The position numbers and the translations under genes were made by a program. From positions 75,106,290 through 75,170,289 of the forward strand of contig NC_092048.1 of assembly GCF_003086295.3 (NCBI RefSeq): 64,000 nucleotides of DNA, written 5' to 3'. The notes under the pieces were generated by a model that was not told the DNA's origin, did not search any database, and worked only from the letters and a program-made list of their open reading frames with translations. This DNA comes from Arachis hypogaea. Its lineage: Eukaryota; Streptophyta; Magnoliopsida; Fabales; Fabaceae. Shown here piece after piece: positions 34,065 to 45,287 of this stretch. Numbering within the stretch: the first letter of the stretch is position 1; each line of letters begins with the position of its first letter.

Positions 34065-35160
34065 TGTTGTTCTTCACTTTCTTCCTCTTCTTCCAGTTTG
34101 TTAAGAGGAATGACTCCAAGAGGGGAGAAGATTCAGCTACTATCCCTAGTCTTGGCCTTTCCTCAGCAAGCTTCCTTTTGCAAATGGCTTGATTGATCTT
34201 GCTTGCTGGATTAGGGACAGAATTGGTGTTCTTGCTAGTTGCCTTCACTTCCTTGGATTCAAGACTTGGTTGCTGTGTGATTATTGGAGTTTTGTATTCA
34301 TCCAAAGCCTTTTGAATTGGTGGTTCCATGAGCTTTTCCTCTCTGTACTTCTCTGCTTCACTTGAGTTTGGAATTCTTTGGTTGTCTTTCTCACTTTCTT
34401 GCTCCTCCACTTCTTTCTTTGCACCCAACATTTGACTTAATAGTTCTTTTATGGAGGAGGTTTGTTGATCTTCCCAACATTTCTTCATCTCCTCTTCATA
34501 TCTTTCAATCATGGATTCAATTGTTGAGCCATTTTGTTTCAAGGATGTTTGAGAGAGTTGTGAGTTTTCATGTTCCCTTGTCATCTCAAGTGGCCTCTGT
34601 GAATATGCAAGTTCAGGTTCAAATGTTTCCACCACCTCTTTTTTCTTCACTAAAAATTCACTTGACTCAGTAGCTTCTTCCTCTTGTTTTTCCTCCTTCT
34701 TCGTTGCACTCACCAATTGAGCTAGCTGCACTTCCATGTTTTTGAGGGAGTTTTCTTGTTCTTTCCAAACTTTCGTTGTCATCTCCTCATATCTTTTGAG
34801 CATGGATTCAAACTTTGAGAACCTTGAGTGGTTCATGGAAGTTTGTGTGGGTGGTGAGTTTTGAAAGGGGCTTTCTGTTGAAGCATGGTCAAGTGATGAT
34901 AACTTTGGATGAATATCATATGGAGCATTAGAATTCCCTTTCCAGCCACCATTAGAATCATGACTTGCATCATTTTGTGGTGGAAGGAAATATTCCATAT
35001 GATTTTCTTGCTCATCTTGTGTCTCTGAAGCAAATCTCCATGAATTGGAGTGCTCAGAATGTGTATTCTCTTGGTGATATTCCCAGCCACCATTAGAGAT
35101 TGGTGATGGTGGGTAATATCCCATAAAATTTGTTTGATCATAAGATGAGTTGAACTCCAT
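34054..35160 (-). CDS. Family-3 coiled-coil ORF, uninterrupted (368 aa), function unknown
   Basis: The ATG at 35160 (MEFNSSYDQTNFMGYYPP) leads to TAA at 34054 with no break. A GTG-initiated extension upstream is not a plausible plant start. Residues ~1-120 are rich in N, S, H and aromatic residues. Residues ~120-260 are strongly charged with heptad-like E/K patterning, probably coiled coil, and include NMEVQLAQL. That resembles NMERQIGQL in the Family-4 Gag linker (43795-43830). The C-terminus is basic (FLLTNWKKRKKVKNN). No capsid fold, zinc knuckle, protease or RT motif is visible. It may be a rearranged Gag-linker derivative kept by a non-autonomous element. Two broken homologues lie in Family 2. 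Confidence 0.7.
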   Translation of the reverse strand: MEFNSSYDQTNFMGYYPPSPISNGGWEYHQENTHSEHSNSWRFASETQDEQENHMEYFLPPQNDASHDSNGGWKGNSNAPYDIHPKLSSLDHASTESPFQNSPPTQTSMNHSRFSKFESMLKRYEEMTTKVWKEQENSLKNMEVQLAQLVSATKKEEKQEEEATESSEFLVKKKEVVETFEPELAYSQRPLEMTREHENSQLSQTSLKQNGSTIESMIERYEEEMKKCWEDQQTSSIKELLSQMLGAKKEVEEQESEKDNQRIPNSSEAEKYREEKLMEPPIQKALDEYKTPIITQQPSLESKEVKATSKNTNSVPNPASKINQAICKRKLAEERPRLGIVAESSPLLESFLLTNWKKRKKVKNNMSS

Positions 35161-35334
35161 TTGAATTTTGTAAAACACAACACCAAGGAAAATTGAAATT
35201 CATATCTCAGAGATGAATTTCTTAGTGAGGCAATAACTCAAACACCTTGGTTTCACTTTGAAACAGAAAACAAAAACAAAGAAAATGCTTGATCTAGACT
35301 TCTCACCCACTTAATCATTGTTGATCTAAATCAA

Positions 35335-35352
35335 TCCCCGGCAACGGCACCA
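35335..35352 (-). promoter_or_regulatory. PBS of Family 3, one mismatch
   Basis: Minus strand TGGTGCCGTTGCCGGGGA: T replaces C at position 4 relative to the tRNA-Asp match. It lies six bases inside the 5' LTR. Confidence 0.88.
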
Positions 35353-35358
35353 AAAACT

Positions 35359-37657
35359 TGATGTGTGGAAAACGATCCAACACGAAACTAACCGGCAAGT
35401 GCACCGGGTCGCATCAAGTAGTAAAACTCACGTGAGTGAGGTCGATCCCACATGGATTGATGGATCAAGCAACTTTAGTGGGTGATTAGTTTAGTCAAGC
35501 TAACATTGATGTGAATTGTGTGAAATTGTAACCAACAGAAAGTAAATGACAATGAATTTAAAGTTGCAGAATGTAAATTGGCAAGTAACTTAAAGAGCAA
35601 GAAATGTAAATTGCAAGAATCTTAAATTGCAAGAAAAGTAAATTGCATTAAATGTAAAGGGGAGTGGGTATAGGGAAATTAAAGAAATCAATAGATCAAG
35701 CAACTGGAAATCTAAATTGCAGGAAAGTGTAAAAGGAACTGGGTGCTGGGAGCAATATAAACAGAGAGTAAAAATGCTTGAAAGATCAAAAACAGAAAAT
35801 AACTGATGCAAAATTTCAGCAATTAAAAGGATGTTGAAGATCTCAGGGGTGGAGGAGACTAGAAAACAAGTCTAAATCTCAAGTCCTTCCTTGATCCAAC
35901 AGCAGACAGATTGAAGAAGAAATGAAGATGAAAGCAGTAAGAGAACTTTGATTCAAATTGCAATTCACTTGAAAGATTGCAGAAGAAGAAAACAGAGAGA
36001 ATTCTTGAGGTGAGATTGAAACAGAATTTCTTCAATTCTCAACCCAAGATTTAAAACAAAATGAAAACTAAGAGAGAGCTCTCAAATCCTAGTGCTCCCT
36101 AGTGGAGCCAGCCTTCAATGCTCTCTATCAGAGCCCACCTCCTTCGTAAAATGAAAATGATGCCTTTTTATAGGCTTTTACAAACATGACAAATGAAAAT
36201 GAAATTGAAAGCAAATTACAAAAAAAATGAAAATTCCTAATCAAATTGTTTCTTGTGCCTTTGAGTGATGTCAATTGGGTTTTTGGCCTTGATGGAATTG
36301 GGTTGAAGATAGCCTCTGTTGATTGCTCTTGATGTTGGAAAGAAACCCACTTGTGAACTGAGCCATGAACCATTAAAGCTTGAGTCAAAGTTTGAGACAA
36401 ACTTTGACTCAAGCTTTTCATATCAGCTTGCCTCCTTTTGCTGTCATCCACGTTTGAGCCAAAGTTTGAGGTCAAACTTTGAGCCAAACGTGGATCCCTC
36501 TTGTATGCCTCTTGGGGTGCTACTTTGTCCTCTTGTCAACGTTGCCAATTTCATGCCAACTACAGACTATTATATATGGTTGGAAATCTCTGAATGTCAG
36601 CTTTCTAACCCAATTGGAATCACCTCAATTGGACATCTACAACTCAAGTTATGCTCCTTTGAAGAGGACAAGGTCGCTGGCTTTGGTGTGCAGCGTTTGA
36701 GGCGACGTTTGCCTCAAACGTGGTCGAAAATGCCAGATTTTGGAGACTCAAACACATTGTTCACCCCATACTATTATACATTGTTGGAAAGCCCTGAATG
36801 TCTACTTTCCAATGCCATTGGAAGCGCATCATTTGGAGTTCCACAGCTCGAGTTATACTCCGTCGAAGGTGCAGAGGTCAGTTGGCCTCACTGCAAGTTG
36901 CCACCATATTCGTTTATGCACATTTCGGGGCAGTTTTCTCCCTCAATTTTAGTGTCCACCATGCAGTTCCATATATGATTGGAAAGCTCTCGATTCCTAC
37001 TTTCCATTGCTTTTTGAATCACCTCATTTGGAGTTCTGTAGCTCAAGTTATTCATGTTGGAAGTATACCCCTTCAGGCTGTCGTGGCGCCAACGTTTGCC
37101 AAAAAGTTTGAGGCAAACGTTGGCGCAAGCTTTTTCTCCCCTGGGTATGTTGGTGTGGCACCAATGTATGCCAAAAAGCTTGAGGCAAACGTTGGCGCAA
37201 GCCTTTTCCTCCAGGGTGTTTGTTTTGTGGTGCCAACGTTTGCCAAAAAGCTTGAGGCAAACGTTGGCGCAAGCTTTTGCTCCATCCAGGGTGTTTTCAA
37301 TCTTCCAAAAGTTTAAGCTAAAGCTTGAGGCAAACTTTGGCTCAAGCTTTTTGTTCTCTCTTGCTCCTAGCCATTCCTTCTTTCTTCAACCTTCTTCAAA
37401 GCTCTTTTCACCTATCATCAATCAACCAAGCACATCAAAGCTATGCTCAAAATCATGAGATTGTTATTCTTTCATAATATATAACAATTATAGCACAAAA
37501 TCTCTTGAAAATGCATTAATTTATCCATGGTTGATCGAATCAAAGGAAACATGAAATTCCACCCAAATGGCTTACTTATTGCATAAGAATGCATGAAAAC
37601 CAAGTAAAAAAACTAGTGAAAAAGTATAGGAAAACATGACATGGTGACATGTCATCA
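35359..37657 (-). mobile_element. Family-3 5' LTR (2299 bp)
   Basis: Same structure as the 3' LTR: tip TGATGACATGTCACC at 37657, three hairpin units, TATA at 36166-36173 (minus), R/U5 near 35385-35465, end CACACATCA at 35359. Confidence 0.92.
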
Positions 37658-37662
37658 CTAGC
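37658..37662. repeat. Target-site duplication CTAGC (right)
   Basis: Matches 30330-30334 and closes the Family-3 insertion. Confidence 0.9.
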
Positions 37663-38532
37663 TCTACTAGAGTGCACTAGGGGGAATTGGGATTGAGAGC
37701 TGAGTTCTCTCCTCCTTGTTCTTGCTTTTGCATTTCTTACTTTTTGTTTTAAATCTTGGGTGGAGAATTGAAGAAATTCTGTTTCAATCTCACCTTGGAT
37801 TCTCTCTTGTTCTCTTATTGCATAATTCAATTTTTTTATTGGCTGTTGTTAATTTTCTTCTTCTGCAACTTATGCTCTTCTGCGTTGGATCTTGAATTGG
37901 GATTGAAGAGCTCCATTGATTCAAATTCTAAGAATCATCTTTCACTCTTCCTCTCAATTGATCTAAGGATTTAGTTTTAATCTTCTCTTCTATTTTTAAA
38001 TCTCATTTTCTTCTACACTTGTTTGGCATTTTACATTGCTGCAAATCTCATTTACATTTCCTGCACAATTTTAAATTCCTCTGCAATTGCTCTAAAATCC
38101 TGATTCACTGCAATTTTGCTTCTCTGTTTACATTGCTCTCAATTTACTTTCCTGCAATTTAAGCTTTCTGCAAGAGTTCTAAGCTTTGATCTATTGCTTT
38201 CTTTAATTTTCAGCACCCACTCCCCTTTACATTTGATGCAATTTACATTTCTTGTCATTTAAGTTTCTGCAATTTACATTTCTTGCTCTTTAAGATTCAG
38301 TCACTTTACTTTCTGCACTTTAATTTTACTTGCTATTTACTTTCTGTTGATCAACTTCACACAATTCACTCAATGTTAGCTTGACTAAACTAATCACCCA
38401 CTAAAGTTGCTTGATCCATCAATCCCTGTGGGATCGACCTCACTCTAAGTGAGTTTTACTACTTTATGCGACCCGGTATACTTGCCGGTGAGTTTTAGGT
38501 GATTGGAATTTGTTTTCCAAAATTATTCATCA
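37663..38532 (+). mobile_element. Family-2 LTR, right part
   Basis: Continues the LTR of 29172-30334 past the insertion and aligns with 25155-26021. The R/U5 block is at ~38420-38500, and it ends TTATTCATCA at 38532. The frames at 37576-37974 are shadows. Confidence 0.9.
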
Positions 38533-38538
38533 AGTTTT

Positions 38539-38556
38539 TGGCGTCGTTGCCGGGGA
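38539..38556 (+). promoter_or_regulatory. PBS of Family-2 copy 2, one mismatch
   Basis: TGGCGTCGTTGCCGGGGA differs from the tRNA-Asp complement by C to T at position 6. Confidence 0.88.
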
Positions 38557-38699
38557 TTGATTTAGATCAACAATGATTAAGTGGGTGAGAAGTCTAGATT
38601 AAGCATTTTTTTTGTTTTTGTTCTTGAAACCAAGGTGTTTTTGTTTTTGCCTCACTAAGAAATTCTCATCTCTGATATGAGTAATTTCAATTTTCATTG

Positions 38700-39861
38700 A
38701 TGTTGCATTTTACAAAATACAAATGGAGTTCAACTCATCTTATGGTCAAACAAAATTTTATGGGATATTATCCACCATCATCAATCTCTAATGATGGCTG
38801 GAAATATCACCAAGAAAATACAAATTCTGAGCACTCCAATTCATGGAGATTTGCTTCAGAGACACAAGATGAGCAAGAAAATCATATGGATATTTTCCTC
38901 CACCATAAAATGATGCAAGTCATTATTCTAATGGTGGCTGGGAGTATCACCAAGGAATGAAAGAGCATCCACCCTCACGTCCCAGTTTCTCATTTAAATG
39001 TTTTTCATCACTTGATTATGCCTCAACACAAAGTTTTCTCCAAAATCCATACAAGTCATCCCATCAATCACACAACTCCTTTCACACCCCTCAACACAAC
39101 TTTACCACAACACATCCATGTCACCAAAATTACTCTCAACCTTCATCTCTTGCACCAGCAGATGAGAATTACCTTCAATGGTCCAAAGAACCCATAGAAA
39201 GCCAATGCCAAGCCATTGAAATACACAGAAAACTCGTGGAAAGATACACACAATCCCAATCCTGGAAAGAAATCATCTTCAAGAAGATGAATGGGCCCTT
39301 AGAGCAAACAAGGGGGAACTTAGAACCATCAAACAGTAAGGATGAAGACCAAATTGTGAGTGAGGAAGTGGAAAAATAAGAACAAAAGGTCCCTGTTGCA
39401 AGTGAAATTGCAATAAAGGATGAGGGACATGAGCCAAGGATTTTACAATCACAAAAGCTACTTGAGGTGACAATGAAACATAAAGATTCCCTCCCAAAGG
39501 AATTAATGGAAAATCATGAAGAAAAAATTGAGGAAGATACTCAAGAGAATTCACACTCAAGTGAAGTAAAGAAGAAAGAGGAAAGGCTCAGGGAACCACC
39601 AATACAAGAGGCTCTTATGAAAAGAAGACTCCAACAATCACACAACCACCCAGACATGGATTCAAGGAAGTGAAGGAAATTAACAAAAGCACCAAGAAGA
39701 GGATTGTGACCAAGCTACCAAGGACAATATTCATGAGGAATAAAGGGTCAACCATAAGCAATCCAACCCCTGGACCATTAGTAAGCAAGCTCAATCAAGC
39801 CATGTACAAAAGAAAGCTTGCTGAGAGGAAACCAAGAAAGGGGACAATAGCTGAAACCTCT
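38700..39861 (+). pseudogene. Family-2 coiled-coil ORF, copy 2, multiply broken
   Basis: Homologous to 26189-27415. It shares the extra A near the start (38750) and the same TAA (39377-39379). It adds a one-base deletion near 38888 (CATATGGATATT) and another near 39617 (CTCTTATGAAAAG). It is cut at 39861 by the Family-4 insertion; the last codons, ending KVKNR and TAG at 50651-50653, lie on the other side. Clearly non-functional. Confidence 0.85.
39857..39861. repeat. Target-site duplication CCTCT (left)
   Basis: CCTCT precedes the Family-4 element and is repeated at 50585-50589. Removing element and one copy restores the Family-2 sequence seen uninterrupted near 27348. Confidence 0.93.
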
Positions 39862-40424
39862 TGATGACAAGTCATCTAAGCCTAGTTTCACTAGCCTTTT
39901 TCTTTGTTTTTATTAGGTTTTATGCACTTTCTTACATTCTAAGTAAGTGATTTGGAATAAAAATTCATGACTTCTTTGAATCAAACAACCACCATGTAAT
40001 TGATGCTAAATCATGAGGTTTAAGCTACATTTAATTGAATTTTAATGATTTATAAACCTTGTGAATTTAGTGATACTTTGATTGGTTGTTTTGATTACTT
40101 GTAGGTGAAGAAAGAAAAAAAAGAAGAAAAGCGTGGCTTAAGAAACGTTTCCAAAGGAAGCAAGAAGCGTGTCCAAAAGAAAGAGAAAGCGTGCCAAAAG
40201 GAAAGAAAAAGCATGATCACATTGAGGAAGAAAGGAAAGCTAAGTTAAGAAAGCAAACTGAGCTTCACAAGGAATGAAAGGAGAAGGCAAGCTACAAAGC
40301 TAAGTTCCAATAGTTAACTGAGCACTAAAGAAAGCAAGGAAATGGTGCAAAGCTAAGTTAACTAAGTTAACTTTATCGGGACCTCTCCATATTAATTCAA
40401 GAAGAAATTCCAAGGGATGAAGCC

Positions 40425-40775
40425 AACAAGATTCGAACCAAGGACCAAGGAGAAGCAAGGAACTCACCTTGCAAGGAAATTCAAGAAGAAATAGCCAAAA
40501 TGCATCCTCCATGGTTCGAACTTGGAACCACACGCTACTCCTTGCAAGGGAATTTAAGAATAAATAGCTAGAATGCTTCCTCCAGGATTTGAACTTGGGA
40601 ATTCTTTGAAACATAAGGAAGGAGTACCATCAAGCTTGCAAGGAAAATCAAGGAAAAATAGCTTAAATGCTTCCTCCAAGTTTCGAACTTGGGAACTCTT
40701 GGAAACACAAGGGAGGAACACCCACTCAACCAAGAAAATTAGCTCCAAGGCTTCCTCCACCAAGTGTTGAACCTG
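40425..40775 (+). repeat. U3 repeat with tRNA box-B-like cores
   Basis: Five degenerate units contain ATTCGAACC (40431), GGTTCGAAC (40513), TTTGAAC (40588), TTTCGAAC (40681) and GTTGAACC (40765), each followed by a TGGGA/TGGAA-like tail and a GCAAGGAAA-like linker. The core resembles the RNA polymerase III box B (GGTTCGANNCC). No box A at the right distance is evident. The same units occur at 48905-49255. Confidence 0.6.
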
Positions 40776-41180
40776 GGACCTTGAAGTCTCAAGCAAAGCC
40801 CTACAAGAAAGCTCAGTTGGTTTTTCCAACTGAGTATTGCCTCTCCCATTCTTCCCCACACTTTGGCGCACAAGTCTGCACACCAAGGGAGCTGTGACAC
40901 ACATTTTGGCGCACCAAGGAGGAAGCCTTGCGCATCATGACACGGTCTAGAGCTAAGTTGGATTTTCCAACTGAGCTCTAATACAATTGACACCCAAACA
41001 AGGTTGGGCGCACCAATTTGACACGGATGGAGCATGCTTGAAAGCTAAGTTGGATTTTCCAACTGAGCTTTCCCCTGGAGGTGCAATTTGGGCTACAAAT
41101 TGGATTAAAAATCCAATTTAATTCATTTCTTCACCAAATCAAAAGCCCACCCAAATTCCAAAATCCAAGAATAGAAAGTG

Positions 41181-41189
41181 TATAAATAG
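41181..41189 (+). promoter_or_regulatory. TATA box of Family-4 5' LTR
   Basis: TATAAATAG at the presumed U3/R border; the 3' LTR copy is 49660-49668. Confidence 0.7.
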
Positions 41190-42127
41190 GAGTTAGTTTG
41201 ATGTAATTAGGACTTTTACTTTTTGAACTTTTGACTTTTGGGATTTTTACTTTAGAGTTTTCATTTTCATTTTTGAGCTTTTACTTTGACTTTTCTGAGA
41301 GAATTGGGAAGGAGAATTGATCCCTCTTCTTCTTGGTTCTTGTTTTGAGCACTCTTTTATTTTCTTGCTTTGGATCTTGGGTGGAGAATTGAAGAACTTC
41401 TGTTTCAATCTCACCTTGAGATCTTGTTTTAATTCTCTACATAATTGAATTGTTATTTACTTCACTGCTTCATCTTTAATTTACTTCTGCAATTTACTTT
41501 TCTTTACTTCTTTTGCAATTGTTCTTGTTGGATCAAGGAAGGATTTGAGATCTAGACTTGTTATCTAGTCTCTTCCACCCTGAGATCTTCAATCTCTTTT
41601 ACTTTGCTACAAATTAAGCACTGCTTTCTCTGTCTTTTAAATTCTCAAAGCATTTTTACTTTTCTGTTGAGATTTAGTTTAATTCAATTAATCCTCTACT
41701 CTTCTGTTTATTGCAATTTACCTTTGCTTGTTTAAGTTCTGCAAAATCCCAATTCCCAATTCCTTTTACAATTCAAGCAATTTACATTTCTTGCACTTTA
41801 AGATTCAGCCATTTACATTTCTTGCAATCTAAGTTTCTGCCATTTACTTTACTTGTTCTTTAAGATTCAGCACATTTACTTTCCTGCTCTTTCATTTATT
41901 GCAATTTCCCCTTCCCTTTTACATTTCAAGCAATTTAGCTTCTGCAAATCACAAATCACTCAACCAAATCTTGATTCACTTGACTAAATCAACCACTAAA
42001 CTAAAATTGCTCAATCCTTCAATCCCTGTGGGATCGACCTCACTCATGTGAGTTATTATTACTTGATGCGACCCGGTACACTTGCCGGTGAGTTTTGTGT
42101 TGGATCATTTTCCACACATCAAGTTTT

Positions 42128-42145
42128 TGGCGCCGTTGCCGGGGA
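42128..42145 (+). promoter_or_regulatory. PBS of Family 4
   Basis: A perfect tRNA-Asp complement TGGCGCCGTTGCCGGGGA six bases after the LTR. Confidence 0.93.
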
Positions 42146-42324
42146 TTGATTAGATTGACAATGATTATGTGAAGTGAAGATCTAGATCAAGCACTTTTTA
42201 TTTTTCTGATTTTGACTAACACACTAACTGTTTGAATATTTGCTTAAGCCAATTAACATTTCACTTCAGCCATGGATTGAAGTGTTATTGCTTTCTGGTG
42301 TTGTGACTTTTATGCTTGGGTTGT

Positions 42325-45274
42325 ATGTCAGGTACAAGGAGAATTACACCCACTTTTTGTGAACAAGACGAAAGAACCCTCAGAAGATTAAGAAGAGCTG
42401 AAAGAGGGAAAAACATTATTGGAGAAGAGGAGTCAGAAGAAGAATTCCAAGATATGGAGGAACACTTAACAAACCCACCAAATGGAGCTGAAGGAGCAGC
42501 CAACAACAACAATAACCCACCACAGAGAAGAGTTTTGGCTTCCTACACATGTGCAGATCTTAGGCATTGTGGGAGTAGCATTCTTACCCCAAATGTCAAT
42601 GCAAATAACTTTGAACTAAAGCCACAACTCATCACCTTGGTTCAAAACAATTGTTCTTATGGAGGAGGACCACTTGAAGACCCTAACCAACACTTGTCCA
42701 CCTTCTTGAGGATTTGTGACACTGTCAAAACCAATGGTGTGCACCCTGATAGTTACAAGCTACTGCTATTTCCATTTTCTCTCAGAGACAAAGCCACTCA
42801 ATGGTTGGAATCCTTCCCAAGAGACAGCATCAACAATTAGGATGATCTAGTAACCAAGTTCCTTGCCAAATTTTACCCACCTCAAAGAGTTATTAGATTG
42901 AAGACTGAAGTGCAAACATTCACACAAATGGATGCTGAACCCTTGTATGAGGCATGGGAACGATACAAAGCTCTAATCAGGAAGTTTCCACCAGGAATGT
43001 TCAGTGAGTGGGACAGATTGCAGAATTTCTATGAAGGCTTGACACTGAAATCTCAAGAGGCTTTGGATTATTCAGCAGGAGGTTCTTTGCAATTAATGAA
43101 AACGGCAGAGGAAGCCCAAAATCTCATTGATATGGTGGCCAATAATCAATATTTCTTTTCTCACCAAAGGCAACGCCAACCATCACAAAGGAAAGGAGTG
43201 ATAGAGTTGGAAGGAGTGGACTCAATCCTAGCTCAAAACAAAATGATGCAGCAGCAAATTCAACAATAATTTGAGCAAATGGCCAAGAGGATTGATAGCC
43301 TCCAAGTTGCAGCAGTTAATACAAGCCAACCATCATCCACATGGGGGCAAAATGAAGAAACTCAAGAGGAGCAACAATAAGAACAAGTCCAGTACATGCA
43401 CAACCAAAATTCTAGGCCAAATGAAGTCTATGGTGACACTTACAACCCTTCTTGGAAGAACCACCCAAACCTTAGGTGGGGAGACAATCATAACCAGAAT
43501 CAACAACCATGGCAGAGAAACTCAAATCAAAATACTTTAAGAAACAACCAAAACCACAACCAGCAGCAAACTAACCAAAACCCTTACAGAAAACCCCAAA
43601 ACAACTACCCCAACTCCAACCATTACCCATCCAATAATCAAACCTCAAATCAAAATACTTACCCTCAACCCTCAACACCCCACAATCAACCGATCTCACA
43701 AGATTCTCAAAGGATTAACAACCTGGAGCTATTAATGGAAAAGATGATGAAAAATCAGGAGATGACATTGAGGAACCAGGAAGCCTCTATGAAAAATATG
43801 GAAAGGCAAATCGGACAACTCTCCAAGCAGATTGCCATTGAAAGGCCATCAAGCTCACTACCAAGTGACACCATTCCCAATCCAAAAGAGGAGTGCAAGG
43901 CAATACAACTGAGGAGTGAAAAAGTCCTGGTGAAAAATGAAGAAGCAACTAAGAAGTCAAAGGAAAGTGACAAGAAACAAGCTGAAGAAGAGAAAGTCAA
44001 TGACAAGAAGGAGACAGCAAGCAAGCCAACTCAGAATCAAGTTCAAGAAAAAGAAGATCAGCCACAAAAATCAAGAAAGGGAAAGGAAGTAATTGAAGAG
44101 CCAATTAAGGACCAAAGGCAGGGAATGAACTTCACTCCACCCTTGCCATATCCTCAAAGGTTCAACAAGGAGACTAAGGATCAACACTTCCCAAAATTTC
44201 TTAAAATCTTCAAGAAGTTGGAGATCAATATTCCCTTAGCGGAAGCACTTGAGCAAATGCCCCTGTACGCAAAGTTCTTGAAGGAACTTATCAACAAGAA
44301 GAGGAGTTGGCAAGTTAATGAAACTGTACTGCTCACTGAGGAATGCAGAGCACTAATCCAGAAGGGACTTCCTCCCAAACTTGAGGACCCTGGGAGTTTC
44401 TTTCTACCTTGCGCCATTGGCAGTATGACCATCAAGAAGGCGATGTGTGACTTGGGAGCTAGTATCAATCTAATGCCTGCCTCTCTAGTGAAAAGCTAGG
44501 CATAAAAGAGGTGAAACCAGTACAGATGTCTCTAGAATTGGTGGACAAATCAGTGATATGCCCCAGGGGTATAATTGAGAACCTTCTAGTCAAGGTAGAC
44601 AGATTCATCTTCCCTGCAGATTTTGTGATCCTGGATTCGAATCAGGATGAGGACGACTCCATTATACTGGGAAGACCGTTCTTGGCCACTGCTAGGGCCA
44701 TCATAGACATAGAGCAAGGAGAATTAACCCTCAGGATGCATAATGAAAGTATCACTCTGAGTGTACTACCAGAAACACAGAGCAGTAATGTAAAGAAGGA
44801 TGGTACAGAAACAGACAAGGAAAATCTGCAGTGGAAGGAGGAAATCAACAAGACAAACAACAACTGCCCTCCCAAGCAAGAGATAAATGATATAGCAGGC
44901 CAAAAAGAGAAAGAGACTGTGCAAAGTAATAAAGAAGCTCAAGGGAACATTGTAGTATTGGCAACTAAGAAAAGGAATTTCAAAAGGGAGCCTGTTTTCA
45001 AAGAAGAAGAGTCAACAAAAGGAAGGAAGAAAAACAAAAACAGAATAAAAAAGGGTTGGAAGAACAAAAAAAAATTCCAACAGAAGGGCTCTCCAAAGGT
45101 GACAAAGTGCAGTTAGTCTATCAACAACTGGGGGCAGACCAACAGACTAACGATTACTATACTGTGAGCAAAATACTATCACTAGAACATGCTGAGATAG
45201 AGCACCAAGGAACAAAGAAGAAGCTCACGATCAGAGGGGACAAGTTGAGGTACTACAGTCATCAACCACCATAA
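42325..45274 (+). pseudogene. gag-protease with integrase tail, three stops and two frameshifts
   Basis: The ATG at 42325 (MSGTRRITPTF) begins an Athila-type Gag. The capsid region carries NNFELKPQLITLVQNN, FLRICDTVKTNG and DKATQWLESFP. After a stop it continues with EPLYEAWERYKALIRKFP. In-frame stops lie at 42838 (TAG, where Trp is expected), 43267 (TAA) and 43378 (TAA). An N/Q-rich linker and NMERQIGQL follow. The retropepsin region has CDLGASINLMP (44449-44481) as active site and IILGRPFLATARAIID. One A is missing at ~44494, and another shift lies in the A run near 45069. RT, RNase H and the integrase core are absent; the protease is followed by a basic linker and a KGDKVQLVYQQL...RGDKLRYYSHQPP tail. 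No zinc knuckle is seen. Confidence 0.88.
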
Positions 45275-45287
45275 AAGAGGGAGTCAA

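Larger units (their letters stand above)
30335..37657 (-). mobile_element. Complete Family-3 non-autonomous LTR retrotransposon
   Basis: 7323 bp on the minus strand. The 5' LTR is 35359-37657, the PBS 35335-35352, the ORF 34054-35160, the twin hairpin 34017-34064, a non-coding 3' region 32671-34016, the hairpin/AAGTTTGGTGTTG module 32635-32670 and the 3' LTR 30335-32634. It is flanked by CTAGC duplications. By eye the LTRs differ at roughly 45-60 of ~2300 positions, so it is older than the Family-4 insertion. It codes only for the coiled-coil ORF and must rely on RT and integrase supplied in trans. Confidence 0.93.
39862..42121 (+). mobile_element. Family-4 5' LTR (2260 bp)
   Basis: Starts TGATGACAAGTCATCTAAGC and ends CCACACATCA. 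The U3 contains AAGCGTG motifs and five ~80-bp units with TTCGAAC cores (40425-40775). Inverted AGCTAAGTTGG/CCAACTGAGCT pairs follow (40810-41075). TATAAATAG is at 41181-41189 and the R/U5 block near 42020-42100. Open frames at 40300-41035 are repeat shadows. Confidence 0.93.

Noticed and set aside
34362..34673. Plus-strand 103-codon ORF opposite the Family-3 ORF
   Set aside because: Antisense shadow of the longer minus-strand frame.
40300..41035. ORFs of 76-116 codons in the Family-4 LTR
   Set aside because: They repeat at 48785-49514 in the other LTR and derive from the TTCGAAC units.
42325..45274. Programmed stop readthrough in Family-4 gag
   Set aside because: Three different in-frame stops plus two frameshifts, one replacing a conserved Trp, fit decay better than recoding.
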